A DNA stretch of 64,000 nt from Sphingomonas sp. (GCA_003248865.1 QFPK01000019.1:3405-67404), one strand, 5' to 3'. Positions 8,501-16,591 are shown, counted from the first letter of the stretch. Notes: a model not told the origin generated them from the letters alone. Numbers and translations are program-made.

Positions 8501-10205
8501 CAGCTGGGCGGATTATGATGCGAAGCTGATCTCGAAAGGCGGCGGCGTGTTCCCGCGCAGCCAGAAATCCATCCCGCTGACGCCCGAAGTCCGCGCGCTG
8601 CTGAAGATCGACGCAGAGGCGCTCGCACCGTCCGAACTGATGACGGCGATCCTGAAGGCGCCGGTGGACCTGATGTGGTTCGGCGGCATCGGCACCTACA
8701 TCAAGGCAAGCGCCGAATCGAACGGCGACGTGGGCGACCGCGCCAACGACGCCAGCCGGGTGAACGGGCAGGATGTGCGCGCCAGGGTGATCGGCGAGGG
8801 CGCCAATCTGGGCGTGACGCAGGCCGGGCGCATCGAATTCGCCAGCCACGGCGGGCGGCTGAACACCGACTTCATCGACAATTCGGCGGGCGTCGACACC
8901 TCCGACCATGAAGTGAACATCAAGATCGCGCTGGGCGCCGCCACCCGCGCCGGCCGGCTGTCGGAAGAGGCACGCGACACGCTGCTGGCGGAGATGACCG
9001 ACGAGGTCGCCGCCCTCGTGCTCTCCAACAACTCCGCGCAGACGCTGATTCTCTCGGTGGTGGAATCCCACGCCCGCGAACGGCTGCAGGGCCATGTGCG
9101 GCTGATGGAAATGCTGGAAGCCTCCGGCCGGCTGGACCGGCAGGTGGAAGGGCTGCCGGGGCCGCGCGACATCGAGGAGCGCAAGCGGCTGAACCGGGGC
9201 CTGACCCGGCCCGAACTCGCCGTGCTGCTCTCCTACACCAAGATGGAGCTGAAGGACGCGCTGGTCGAATCCGATCTGGTGACCGACCCGCTGCTGGAAG
9301 AGGATCTGTTCCGCGCCTTCCCGCCGCTGATGCGCGGGCCTTACGAGGCCGAGATTCGCGGCCACCAGTTGCGCCGCCAGATCATCGCCACCAAGCTCGC
9401 CAACCTGCTGGTGAACCGGGGCGGGCTGACGCTGGCGCATGACCTGTCCGCCGAACTGGGTCTGCCGCTCTCCACCATCGCCGCCGCCTTCGTGTCGGCG
9501 CGGACGCTGTTCGATCTGGAAAGCCTGTGGAGCGCCATCGACTCCGCACAGGTGCCGGCTGCGCAGGCGCTGGCCTTCCATGCCGAAGCCTCCGCCGTGA
9601 CCCGCGTGCTGGTGGGCGATCTGGCGGTGCGCACGGGTGCCGAAAGCCCCGAGCGCCTGTCCGCCCGGCTGGCACCCGGCCTGAAGCGGCTGCTGCCCCG
9701 GCTGGACAAGCTGCTGCGCCCGGAACCGCGCGCGCAGGTGGAAGCCATCCGCCAACGCCTCACGCTGGCCGGTGCCCCCGCCAATGTGGTGGACTGGATC
9801 GCCACGCTGGATGCGCTCTCCGGCGCGGCCGGGGTGGTGGCGCTTGCCTCTGACCTGGAGCTGGACGAAGGCAAGACCGCCGAAGCCTACACCCGGCTGG
9901 GCGAGGCGCTGGGGATCGACTGGGCCCATGGCGCCATCCGCGCGCTGCGCCCCGCCGACAGCTGGGAACGGCTGCTGGCCGCCACCGCGTCACGCGCGTT
10001 CGAGACCATGCGACTGGACCTGATCGGGCGGCTGACCCCCAAGGGCGGAGACCCGCTGGCGGAAACCAACGCCTGGCTGAAGGCCCACGCCCATCAGGCC
10101 GACGCCATCGCCCGCACCATCCAGGCCGCCCGCATCACCGGCGCGCCGACACTGGCCATGCTGGCGCATCTGGCGACCGTGGCGAGGGCCGCGCTGATCG
10201 GGTGA
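5526..10205 (+). CDS. gdhB: NAD-specific glutamate dehydrogenase, large (about 170 kDa) type
   Basis: A 1559-residue enzyme of the large NAD-GDH family, which interconverts glutamate and 2-oxoglutarate with NAD(H). The N-terminal half (about 1-700) is the regulatory segment typical of this class. The catalytic core begins around 700 with RGGLRWSDRRDDFRTEVLGL. Catalytic Lys lies in VPTGAKGGFFPK at about residue 802. The dinucleotide-binding region follows with VGDMSGDVFGNGMLLS and EGANLG. The ATG at 5526 (MPSTVKTAP) was chosen over an upstream in-frame ATG at 5427 whose arginine-rich leader is not typical. Length agrees with Pseudomonas, Caulobacter and Streptomyces members (about 1600). It is probably monocistronic. 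Confidence 0.93.
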   Translation: MPSTVKTAPSPENPHKADIQKVDLQKFPSALRRQFRDLLFGSASLSEIEGLSEADLDRAADFAFRSFAVRLPGTHNVQVGSGEGEVGNRHMPVALSTDDMPFLVDSATAVIGSFALEIQRLFHPIMGVRRDGDGRVVALGEPDAPRESLIVMEVERAPAKRRADLTQQLDLVYGDVRHAVTDWQLMLRELRNAARELNDRPPPIAPHVLAETIAFLEWLASDNFTLLGFADGDTRLGLLRDRTRWPAPQDENGSAEPLSIHKSPLRSTVHRIVPLDVITVRRFDSQGSVTGAVHFLGLFASAALRESPRRVPLVRRKVAEVADQLGYTPRSHAGRALTHVIETFPREEMFQIDTDELLAMARGLLSLLDRPRPQLFARHDARSAKASFLVYIPRETYSADLRARIGRMLETATGGKLDKFDAELRAEGLARVHYVVDGVAAAPDAVQLNQQLVQLTRGWDDELELALVDRAGAIRAARLALSHGRAFSPGYRSEFTPAEAAADILRLTELSTPADRHVALYRREGDPDTTIRLKIYRLGEIIPLSESVPMLENFGFRVIEEVPYDLAGGELGWIHDFRLEANVPSADLPSFCRVVNPALDAVLTGTQENDGFNALIPACGLTAEEANWLRAWFRYLRQTGSAYSIQTVVDVLKRNKPATLALVALFRGLHAPDGSKKAAEAAGETFRDTLDAVQAIDDDRILRLFHGLVKAMLRTNAFVPGGPAALAFKLESAKVPGLPKPLPWREIWVYSPRVEGIHLRGGPIARGGLRWSDRRDDFRTEVLGLVKAQMVKNSVIVPTGAKGGFFPKQLPDPAANRDAWAAEGLESYKLFIRTLLSITDNLDAEGKVVPPHHVKRLDGDDPYLVVAADKGTATFSDTANGLALEAGFWLGDAFASGGSVGYDHKAMGITARGAWVSVTRHFAEMGVNVQADPVTVAGVGDMSGDVFGNGMLLSKSLKLVAAFDHRHIFLDPEPDAAKSWAERARLFALPRSSWADYDAKLISKGGGVFPRSQKSIPLTPEVRALLKIDAEALAPSELMTAILKAPVDLMWFGGIGTYIKASAESNGDVGDRANDASRVNGQDVRARVIGEGANLGVTQAGRIEFASHGGRLNTDFIDNSAGVDTSDHEVNIKIALGAATRAGRLSEEARDTLLAEMTDEVAALVLSNNSAQTLILSVVESHARERLQGHVRLMEMLEASGRLDRQVEGLPGPRDIEERKRLNRGLTRPELAVLLSYTKMELKDALVESDLVTDPLLEEDLFRAFPPLMRGPYEAEIRGHQLRRQIIATKLANLLVNRGGLTLAHDLSAELGLPLSTIAAAFVSARTLFDLESLWSAIDSAQVPAAQALAFHAEASAVTRVLVGDLAVRTGAESPERLSARLAPGLKRLLPRLDKLLRPEPRAQVEAIRQRLTLAGAPANVVDWIATLDALSGAAGVVALASDLELDEGKTAEAYTRLGEALGIDWAHGAIRALRPADSWERLLAATASRAFETMRLDLIGRLTPKGGDPLAETNAWLKAHAHQADAIARTIQAARITGAPTLAMLAHLATVARAALIG

Positions 10206-10228
10206 AGTCGGGGGGCGAGCGAAGAATC

Positions 10229-10276
10229 GAGGGGGCTCTGCCCCCTCAACCCCCGGCAGGCAGCTGTGCTCCCTGC
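10229..10276 (-). repeat. Dispersed intergenic element, two-hairpin form (degenerate A stem)
   Basis: Hairpin B is GAGGGGGCTCTGCCCCCTC at 10229-10247. Hairpin A at 10256-10276 keeps GCAGG and CCCTGC but its inner stem is imperfect. It lies just after the glutamate dehydrogenase gene. No GCGCCGCAGGCAAT box is seen beside it. Confidence 0.75.
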
Positions 10277-10438
10277 ACCCCTTTACTCGGCGATTAGCCT
10301 ACCAATGGCCGGAAATAGTGATATTGCTATACCGTTTATTCCCCAATGAGACCTCATACTTGATCTGATCACGGACGATTCCGGCAACCGGAATAACTCG
10401 TGACAATCATGTCGATTCAGGATTACCTAGATAAGATG

Positions 10439-10460
10439 GTGGGGTCTCAAGAGAGACCCA
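10439..10460. promoter_or_regulatory. Hairpin just upstream of the DUF4236 gene
   Basis: TGGGGTCTC-aa-GAGAGACCCA forms an inverted repeat about 27 bases before the TTG start and upstream of the ribosome-binding site. It could be an operator or a leader hairpin; no T tract follows. Confidence 0.4.
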
Positions 10461-10486
10461 CAGCGAGGTCCCGGGAGTATTGTTAG

Positions 10487-11614
10487 TTGGGATTCTACAT
10501 ACGTAAGTCGATTGCGGTCGGACCGTTTCGCTACAATTTTTCCAGAGGCGGTGTCGGCATCTCTGTTGGCGTCAGAGGGTTCCGCATTGGAACTGGGCCG
10601 CGCGGACATTATGTCCACGCTGGTCGCGGCGGCTTATATTACCGAGCTTCACTTCATGGCGGGAAACGAAGCAAGTCTGCCTCACATAACGGTGATCTGC
10701 GGCTTGCGCCGCGCGAGATGGAAGAACGGAGTGAAGCAGAGCCAAGCGTGGTGATGCGGCGCATCTCGTCAATAGATGTGCTTGAAATGCATGAGGAGCG
10801 GTTCTCCGCACTACTCGGGGAACTGAACGAAAAGCAAAATGTCATGGCCTTGAAATGGCTGCTGCCGATTGCTGGATTGGTTCTGGGACATCTGGCTTCA
10901 TCGTTCATAGGAAACATCGCATATGTTGCAGGAGGCGGAATCGGTTTCCTGTTGGGTGTCTGGCTCGATAGTTTTCGCCGTTGCGCAGTCTTATTTTATG
11001 AATTGGAGGATGAGGCGCAACGGGCCTATATCACACTTACCGAAGCATTTGATCGATTGGCTGCATGTGCAGGAAAATGGAGAATCGATGCTGGTGGGCA
11101 AATTGTCGACATTCACACTTGGAAGAGAAATGCCGGAGCAACGCAATTGGTTGATCGACGAAGTACCAGTTTGACCTACGCTTTGCCGCGCGTGCTAAAA
11201 TCGAACATTACTCCACCATCCATCAATGTCGGAAAAGAAACAATCTACCTTTTACCGGATGTGGCGTTGGTTGTCGAAAATCAAAAGGTAGGAGCCGTGG
11301 CGTACGACGCCCTCAAGCTACGATGGCAGAACAGTTATTTTATAGAGGATGGAGTTGTTCCGCACGATGCGATTGTTGCCCGGCATACGTGGAAGCATCC
11401 GAGAAAAGATGGTGGCCCCGATCTTCGGTTTTCGGATAATCGGCAGTTACCGGTCTGCCGCTATGAAGCACTACATCTGTCGAGTTCGAATGGGCTAAAC
11501 GAGTTGCTCGAATTTTCGCGGACCGGCCATTCGAAGGAACTCGCTGATGCAATAGCCCGGCTCGTGCAATCCACGGGCGCCCATCCCGATGCACTGGCTC
11601 TTCCTGCCATATAG
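10487..11614 (+). CDS. DUF4236-domain membrane protein with a TTG start
   Basis: A 375-residue protein beginning MGFYIRKSIAVGPF, then GGVGISVGVRGFRIGTGPRG, the signature of the DUF4236 N-terminal domain (function unknown). Two hydrophobic segments, around residues 120-160, contain LLPIAGLVLGHLASSF and VAGGGIGFLLGVWL. The rest is soluble with no known motif. The start is TTG at 10487: an in-frame TAG lies directly before it, and CGGGAG lies nine bases upstream. Base composition is clearly more AT-rich than the flanking genes (for example a 10323-10500 leader rich in A/T), which suggests horizontal origin. It is isolated between gdhB and the rpsF operon. Confidence 0.75.
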   Translation: MGFYIRKSIAVGPFRYNFSRGGVGISVGVRGFRIGTGPRGHYVHAGRGGLYYRASLHGGKRSKSASHNGDLRLAPREMEERSEAEPSVVMRRISSIDVLEMHEERFSALLGELNEKQNVMALKWLLPIAGLVLGHLASSFIGNIAYVAGGGIGFLLGVWLDSFRRCAVLFYELEDEAQRAYITLTEAFDRLAACAGKWRIDAGGQIVDIHTWKRNAGATQLVDRRSTSLTYALPRVLKSNITPPSINVGKETIYLLPDVALVVENQKVGAVAYDALKLRWQNSYFIEDGVVPHDAIVARHTWKHPRKDGGPDLRFSDNRQLPVCRYEALHLSSSNGLNELLEFSRTGHSKELADAIARLVQSTGAHPDALALPAI

Positions 11615-11748
11615 ATTCCGCTGGCAGGCTTGCCCATCTTCCGCTTCTGGAATCCCGAAGATAGCCAATTGGGCGATCTGGCGCCCGCAGAAATCTAATC
11701 CTACCATGCACGCGACTTGGGATAGATCACAAAGCCAAGTCAGAGGGT

Positions 11749-11769
11749 GCAGGGAAATCATTTCCCTGC
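11749..11769 (+). repeat. Dispersed intergenic hairpin, one-hairpin form
   Basis: Perfect palindrome with outer arms GCAGGG/CCCTGC and inner arms AAAT/ATTT. It is preceded by CAAGTCAGAGGGT and followed by CCGCCGGAGGCAAAAA, like the copy at 14061. It lies between the DUF4236 gene and rpsF. Confidence 0.9.
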
Positions 11770-11904
11770 CCGCCGGAGGCAAAAACGCCCGCACCCTTGC
11801 CTTCCACACCACTTTCCCCTAAGGCCGCCCCTTCAAGATAGCCGGAGGGGCCATGCGCGGAATTCGCCGCGAGGTCAGCGATCGGCAGAGGAAGAGAGAA
11901 GCGC

Positions 11905-12360
11905 ATGCCGTTTTACGAGCATGTCTACCTCGCGCGTCAGGATCTGGCGCCTGCGCAGGTGGAAGGCCTTACAGAGGCATTTTCGAAGATCATCACCGAC
12001 AATGGCGGTGAAGTGAAGGGCACCGAGTTCTGGGGCCTTCGCACCATCGCCTATCGTATCGCGAAGAACCGCAAGGCGCATTATGTGCTGCTGAACATCG
12101 AGGCCCCGGCGCCCGCGATTCAGGAGCTGGAGCGTCAGGTCGCGCTGAACGAAGACGTGATCCGCTATCAGACCATCCGTGTCGACGCGCTGGAAACCGG
12201 CCCGTCCGCGATGATGAAGAAGTCCGACCGTGGTGAGCGCGGCGAGCGTGGTGACCGGGGCGACCGTGGTGATCGCGGCGGCCGTGGCGAACGCGGTGAC
12301 CGTGGTGATCGCGGACCCCGCCCGGAACGCGCCCCGCGCGCTGAAGAAGGAGCCTGGTAA
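11905..12360 (+). CDS. rpsF: Ribosomal protein bS6 with a long charged repeat tail
   Basis: Small-subunit protein bS6, which binds 16S rRNA next to bS18. The N-terminal 100 residues are a standard bS6 fold (MPFYEHVYLARQDL start, WGLRTIAYRI, KAHYVLLNIEAP). From about residue 105 a 45-residue tail follows, built of RGE/RGD-type triplets (SDRGERGERGDRGDRGDRGG). It is encoded by an imperfect 9-12 base DNA repeat at about 12226-12320. Tails on bS6 are common in alphaproteobacteria but this one is unusually regular. GGAAGAGAGAAG precedes the ATG. It is first gene of the rpsF-rpsR-rplI operon. Confidence 0.95.
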   Translation: MPFYEHVYLARQDLAPAQVEGLTEAFSKIITDNGGEVKGTEFWGLRTIAYRIAKNRKAHYVLLNIEAPAPAIQELERQVALNEDVIRYQTIRVDALETGPSAMMKKSDRGERGERGDRGDRGDRGGRGERGDRGDRGPRPERAPRAEEGAW

Positions 12361-12363
12361 GCC

Positions 12364-12588
12364 ATGGCACGCCCGTTTTTCCGTCGCCGCAAGAGCTGCC
12401 CCTTCTCGGGCAACAATGCGCCGAAGATCGATTACAAGGACATCCGCCTGCTGCAGGGCTTCGTTTCCGAACGCGGCAAGATCGTCCCTTCGCGCATCAC
12501 CGCCGTTTCGGCGAAGAAGCAGCGCGAACTTTCGCAAGCCATCAAGCGCGCACGCCATCTCGGCCTGCTGCCCTACCTCGTGAAGTAA
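12364..12588 (+). CDS. rpsR: Ribosomal protein bS18
   Basis: A 74-residue bS18 beginning MARPFFRRRKSCPFSG, with IDYKDIRLLQGFVSERGKI and the closing ARHLGLLPYLVK. Size and motifs are typical. It binds 16S rRNA as a partner of bS6. It starts 3 bases after the rpsF stop, with a GGAGCC ribosome-binding site inside the rpsF end, so the two are translationally close. The cysteine in RKSCPF is the usual one. Confidence 0.97.
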   Translation: MARPFFRRRKSCPFSGNNAPKIDYKDIRLLQGFVSERGKIVPSRITAVSAKKQRELSQAIKRARHLGLLPYLVK

Positions 12589-12600
12589 GGAGCATATTCG

Positions 12601-13194
12601 ATGGATGTGATCCTTCTTGAGCGCGTCGAAAAGCTCGGCCGCATCGGCGATGTGGTTTCCGTGAAGCCCGGCTTCGCGCGCAACTTCCTGCTGCCGCGCG
12701 GCAAGGCCCTTCGCGCCACCGACGCCAACAAGGCGAAGTTCGAAGCGCAGCGCGCGACGATCGAAGCCGACAACGCCAAGCGCCGTGAAGCGGCCGAAGC
12801 GCAGGCCGCCACCATGACGGACGTGTCCGTGGTGCTGATCCGCCAGGCCTCCAACGCCGGCGCGCTTTACGGTTCAGTTTCCGCCCGCGACGTGGCCGAC
12901 GCCGTGACCGAAGCCGGCCACAAGGTGCTGAAGAGCGCCGTGGTGCTGGAAAAGCCGATCAAGACGCTGGGCATCACCACCGTGAAGCTGGTGCTGCATC
13001 CCGAAGTGACGGTTTCCGCCAAGGTGAACGTGGCCCGTTCGCCGGAAGAAGCCGAACTGCAGGCCAAGGGCGTCGACGTGACGGCTGACCTGTTCGAGCG
13101 GGAAGAAGCCGGCTTCACCGAAGAATTCGACGCCAGCGCCGAACCGGGCACCCTGCCCACCGACGACGCGGCCGAGGAATCGACCGAAGCTTAA
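12601..13194 (+). CDS. rplI: Ribosomal protein bL9
   Basis: A 197-residue bL9. The N-terminal rRNA-binding domain shows MDVILLERVEKLGRIGDVVSV and NFLLPRGKALRA. A central helix and a C-terminal domain follow, with GALYGSVSARDVADAV. Alphaproteobacterial bL9 carries a charged extension after about residue 150, as here (EEAGFTEEFDASAEP). AAGGAGCATATTCG precedes the ATG. It is last gene of the operon and is followed by an intrinsic terminator. Confidence 0.96.
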   Translation: MDVILLERVEKLGRIGDVVSVKPGFARNFLLPRGKALRATDANKAKFEAQRATIEADNAKRREAAEAQAATMTDVSVVLIRQASNAGALYGSVSARDVADAVTEAGHKVLKSAVVLEKPIKTLGITTVKLVLHPEVTVSAKVNVARSPEEAELQAKGVDVTADLFEREEAGFTEEFDASAEPGTLPTDDAAEESTEA

Positions 13195-13218
13195 GGTTTA
13201 GCCCTTTCGCTGACGAAA

Positions 13219-13253
13219 GAGGGGCTTCCGGCACTGCCCGGGGGCCCCTTTTT
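13219..13253 (+). terminator. Intrinsic terminator of the rpsF-rpsR-rplI operon
   Basis: AGGGGC at 13219 pairs with GCCCCT before a TTTTT run at 13249-13253. An inner CCGG/CCGG pair extends the stem. It starts about 25 bases after the rplI stop. Confidence 0.75.
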
Positions 13254-13280
13254 CGTTGGATTGGCCGACTGTGTTGAAAC

Positions 13281-13326
13281 GAAGGGGCTCTGCCCCTTCA
13301 CCCCGGCAGGGAACCATGTTCCCTGC
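13281..13326 (-). repeat. Dispersed intergenic element, two-hairpin form
   Basis: Hairpin B is GAAGGGGCTCTGCCCCTTC at 13281-13299. A CACCCCG linker leads to hairpin A at 13306-13326 (outer GCAGGG/CCCTGC, nine pairs, one loop mismatch). The copy at 21220-21265 has the same hairpin B and linker. It lies between rplI and a GNAT gene. Confidence 0.85.
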
Positions 13327-13445
13327 ACCCACGTTACCGGGCGATCTGGAATCGCGCGGGAGGCTGGAAACGCCGATACGCTCCCGTTAAGGCTTGCCGC
13401 GCGGTTGTCCAATTGCCGCCACGATCTTCGCTAGCCTGCCACCTC

Positions 13446-13910
13446 ATGATGATCATCAGGCATGCCGTCTTTCCCGACGATCTGGCTTCCGTGCTTGGCA
13501 TCTGGCGTGAGTTCATCGCCAATTCCCCGGTGAGCCTCGATTATCAGGGGAATGACGCCGAATTCGCCAATCTCCCCGGCAAATATGCGGCACCCAAAGG
13601 ATGTGTGTTGCTTGCGGACCGAGGCAGCGAAATCGAAGGATGCATCGCCTTGCGCGCGGTCAACACCGAGATATGCGAGATGAAGCGGCTGTATGTGCGC
13701 CCGCATGCGCGTGGCAGTCATGTGGGCCGCAGGCTGGTGGACCGATTGATCATGGAGGCTCGTGCGATTGGCTATCGCGAAATGAGGCTTGATGTGCAGG
13801 AGAAGTCCGTCTCCGCCCGGAAACTCTATGCGGACTTCAACTTTGTCCCCGCCGGGCCGATTTCCTTCAATCCGGTTCCCGGCGCATCCTTTCTCGGCCT
13901 GCTTCTGTAG
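13446..13910 (+). CDS. GNAT-family N-acetyltransferase
   Basis: A 154-residue GNAT protein. Motif A is CEMKRLYVRPHARGSHVGRR (residues about 80-100), the acetyl-CoA pyrophosphate loop with the RxxGxxG-like RGSHVG. Motif B follows with SARKLYADFNFVPAG. The acceptor substrate is unknown. Start taken at the ATG at 13446 (MMIIRHA); a second ATG follows directly. The upstream TTG at 13413 has no support. It stands alone, convergent with the secreted protein gene downstream. The GCGR-rich spacer before it holds the dispersed element. Confidence 0.8.
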   Translation: MMIIRHAVFPDDLASVLGIWREFIANSPVSLDYQGNDAEFANLPGKYAAPKGCVLLADRGSEIEGCIALRAVNTEICEMKRLYVRPHARGSHVGRRLVDRLIMEARAIGYREMRLDVQEKSVSARKLYADFNFVPAGPISFNPVPGASFLGLLL

Positions 13911-13991
13911 TTGGCTCGAAAGCCTCGGATTTGTCCACGCAACCATTCTGCACCGGCAGATCGCACGACAACCGGGCGCCTGCCCGCACCA

Positions 13992-14081
13992 GCGCCGCAG
14001 GCAATCGAACAACACCACGCGCGCGAGTCCGGATCGGCGCGCGACGCCAAGTCAGAGGGTGCAGGGAAATCATTTCCCTGC
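13992..14081 (+). repeat. Dispersed intergenic element, box plus one hairpin
   Basis: Box GCGCCGCAGGCAAT at 13992-14005, then 55 bases holding a GCGCGCGAGTCC/GGATCGGCGCGC inverted repeat, then hairpin A at 14061-14081 (inner AAAT/ATTT) and CCGCCGGAGGCAAAA. It lies between convergent genes. Confidence 0.85.
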
Positions 14082-14110
14082 CCGCCGGAGGCAAAAGACC
14101 CCCCCTCGCC

Positions 14111-15868
14111 CTACCCCCGCGTCGCGGCTTCGGCCACGATCAGGCGCGCCTCGGGGGCGTGGCCGATGGCGACCAGCGCGCGGGCGATGCGGCGGAGCTG
14201 GTCCGGGTGGACTTCGGCCCAGCTGCCGCGAAGGGCGTTGGTGGCGATGACGATGACTTCGCCGGAGCGGCGGGCAGCGACGGCGCGGTCCAGTGCTCGG
14301 GTCCAGTCATTGTCCAGCGGCGCGATATCGGGGCCGACCTTGCCCCGGCCCAGGCCGTCGAGCCCGGCGGCGAGGAGCTGGGCGCGGTGGTCCGGCACGG
14401 TCTTGGCCCAGTCTCCGTAGAGACCGCCGTCGACCGGCACGCGGGTGGAGGCGGCCACGACCGGCCCCCAGGCGGCGGCGCGGTCGTCGCTGTCGGCGTT
14501 GGCGAGGACGGTCCACCAGCGGTCGGCGATGGGGACGATGCCGGCGGCCAGCAGGCTGGCGACGAGGCCGGGGGCGACATCGGAGAGATCGGGCGAAACC
14601 GGCACCCGGGCGGCGGCGGGCGCGGTGGCCACCTGCCAGCCATAGGCGGCGAGCGAGCCGGAGGGGGCGAGGCCCCAGAGGGCCTTCATCGCGGCGAGCC
14701 GGTCTGAGACGGCAGCGCCGACGTTGGCGGTGCGCAGTCGCCCGCCGGGGCTGTTGCCGGCAGCGGACGGGTCCAGCGCGTCGGCTTCGGCCGCGAGCAG
14801 GCGGTTGATTTCGGCGGTGCTGATGGCGCCGGTGGCGACGGCATCGGCAGCGACACCGGCCCGGCTTTCCAGAGACTGGCTGGGCTGGCGCACATACCAG
14901 GCCTTCTGCTGCGGCGTGGCAGCGGCGATCAGATTGGCCGGGATTTCAAGGCCAGCGGCGCTGGCGAGGCCGATGCGCCACGCCGTCAGCCCGGAAGCGG
15001 CTTCGTCCCATTCCGGGTTGGCGCCGCGACGTCCGGCGCCGGTGGCCGATGCCACACGCTCGGCGAGGCCGATATCGAAGGCGGTGACTTCCTGCTTGCG
15101 GCGAAGCTGGTCGAACTGGGCGGAAGCGCCGACATCATCGCCGAGGATCGCGAGGCACATGGCATCGGCCAACGCCCAGCTGGGGCTTTCCGTGATCACG
15201 CGGGCGAGCGGCGAGAGCGGGCACATCCCCATCGGATCGCCCGAGGCGGCAGCGGCCAGCAATGCGGCATTGTAGAGCGGCGCAGTGTAGCGATCGACGG
15301 CGATGGAGGAGACGAGGCGGTGCGCGTCTGTCGCGGCGCCCATGGCGACCAAGGCGCGGGCACGGGCGGAGACCCAGTCGGCCGGGTTGATCGGGTCGGG
15401 GGCGTCGGCCGCCGTCAACAGCGCGCGTTGCAGCAGGATCTGGCCCCAGCGACTGGCGAGCGGCCTGTCGATCCGGGCCAGCAGCGCGGTGAGGAAGCGT
15501 GCATCGGAGTCGGTGAAGAGATCGGCGCGATAGCCGCCGTTGGCCCTGGTGAGTGCGCCGGCGCGCTCCGGTTGCACCGTCGGCCCCGCCAGTTCGGCGA
15601 GCGGATCGGTGGGCTCGGGTTCCGGCAGCGGGGGTGGCGGGGGCGCCACGGTGGGCAGCGGCTCGAACCCCGGCAACGGCGTGGGGGCGGACGGCGCGAC
15701 GGAAACTGCGCCCTCCACCGTGCCGGGCGGCGGCGGGGTCGGCTCTGCGATGTCATCCGGCAGCAGCGATTTGGGGGCGCCCGCCGGTGCGGCCTGCGCC
15801 GCGAGCGGCGAAGCGGGCAGCAGGGCTGCGGTGGCGAGGAGAAGGACCCAGCGGCGCGGAAGGACCAT
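14111..15868 (-). CDS. Secreted proline-rich protein of unknown function
   Basis: A 585-residue protein with a clear signal peptide (MVLPRRWVLLLATAALLPAS...AAQA, cleavage near residue 27), so periplasmic or outer-membrane associated. Residues about 40-100 are proline-rich (PTPPPPGTVEG, APPPPPLPEPEP). The remainder is alanine-rich and helical, with repeated patterns such as ARALVAMGAATDAHRL and ARALVAIGHAPEARL that resemble TPR-like hairpins. No catalytic motif was seen. The ATG at 15868 was chosen because it begins the signal peptide. Upstream frame belongs to antisense of aroB/aroK. It is divergent from aroK. Similar proteins next to aroK occur in sphingomonads (from memory). Confidence 0.75.
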   Translation of the reverse strand: MVLPRRWVLLLATAALLPASPLAAQAAPAGAPKSLLPDDIAEPTPPPPGTVEGAVSVAPSAPTPLPGFEPLPTVAPPPPPLPEPEPTDPLAELAGPTVQPERAGALTRANGGYRADLFTDSDARFLTALLARIDRPLASRWGQILLQRALLTAADAPDPINPADWVSARARALVAMGAATDAHRLVSSIAVDRYTAPLYNAALLAAAASGDPMGMCPLSPLARVITESPSWALADAMCLAILGDDVGASAQFDQLRRKQEVTAFDIGLAERVASATGAGRRGANPEWDEAASGLTAWRIGLASAAGLEIPANLIAAATPQQKAWYVRQPSQSLESRAGVAADAVATGAISTAEINRLLAAEADALDPSAAGNSPGGRLRTANVGAAVSDRLAAMKALWGLAPSGSLAAYGWQVATAPAAARVPVSPDLSDVAPGLVASLLAAGIVPIADRWWTVLANADSDDRAAAWGPVVAASTRVPVDGGLYGDWAKTVPDHRAQLLAAGLDGLGRGKVGPDIAPLDNDWTRALDRAVAARRSGEVIVIATNALRGSWAEVHPDQLRRIARALVAIGHAPEARLIVAEAATRG

Positions 15869-15946
15869 GGGCGGGAACAGGGTGGCGCTCCCGCGCGGGA
15901 ATGGGGCGTTTGCGCAAGCTGGCATCTGGCCCCTATAGCGGGGGCT

Positions 15947-16567
15947 GTGAAGCCAGTGGAAGCCCCCTCTGACATCTCCGGCACGTCCATATCCGGGACG
16001 GGCGGCCTTCATCGGGCCGTGCGCCGGGCCGAAGGGGTGCGTGCGGACTGGCGGCGGCGGCCCGTGGTGCTGGTGGGGCTGATGGGCAGCGGCAAGACCA
16101 CGGTGGGCAAGCGGCTGGCGGCGAAGCTGCGCTGGCCGTTTGTGGACGCCGATGCCGAGATCGAACTGGCCGCGCAAATGCCCATATCCGAGATCTTCGC
16201 CCGGTTCGGGGAACCGCATTTCCGCGACGGGGAGCGGCGGGTGATCGGCCGGCTGATGGACAGCGGGCACCGCATCATCGCCACCGGCGGCGGTGCCTTC
16301 GTGGACGAGCAGACCCGCCAGCTGATTCTGGCCCATGGCACCGCAATCTGGCTCGATGCGTCCATCGAAACGCTCGCGGCGCGGGTTTCCAAGCGGAATC
16401 ATCGCCCTTTGCTGATCGGAAAGGACCCGAAACAGGTTCTTGGCGAGTTGATGGCGGTGCGTGGTCCCTGCTACAGGCAGGCGCCAATCCATATCGTTTC
16501 GGCCGACGGACCGCATGAGGACACGGTGAATGCCATCCTCGATGCGTTGACCAAGTCCTCGGTTTGA
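15947..16567 (+). CDS. aroK: Shikimate kinase
   Basis: Shikimate kinase, fifth step of the chorismate pathway, phosphorylating shikimate with ATP. The Walker A motif GLMGSGKTTVGKRLA is at about residue 38. The shikimate-binding DADAEIE, FRDGERRVI and GGGAFVD motifs follow in order. At 206 residues it has an N-terminal extension of about 30 residues compared with E. coli AroK. GTG at 15947 is taken as the start; a GTG at 15956 is an alternative. It is followed by aroB after 24 bases. The aroK-aroB order is conserved across proteobacteria. Confidence 0.92.
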   Translation: MKPVEAPSDISGTSISGTGGLHRAVRRAEGVRADWRRRPVVLVGLMGSGKTTVGKRLAAKLRWPFVDADAEIELAAQMPISEIFARFGEPHFRDGERRVIGRLMDSGHRIIATGGGAFVDEQTRQLILAHGTAIWLDASIETLAARVSKRNHRPLLIGKDPKQVLGELMAVRGPCYRQAPIHIVSADGPHEDTVNAILDALTKSSV

Positions 16568-16591
16568 CGGCCGGAACCTGAAGGCAGACCC

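Noticed and set aside
6684..9929. 1081-residue open frame antisense to the glutamate dehydrogenase gene
   Set aside because: GC-rich third positions keep the antisense frame open; composition is Gly/Gln/Arg/His-rich and no domain is visible, while the forward frame has clear catalytic motifs.
12226..12330. CRISPR-like or minisatellite repeat
   Set aside because: The repeat is coding, in frame with rpsF, without spacers.
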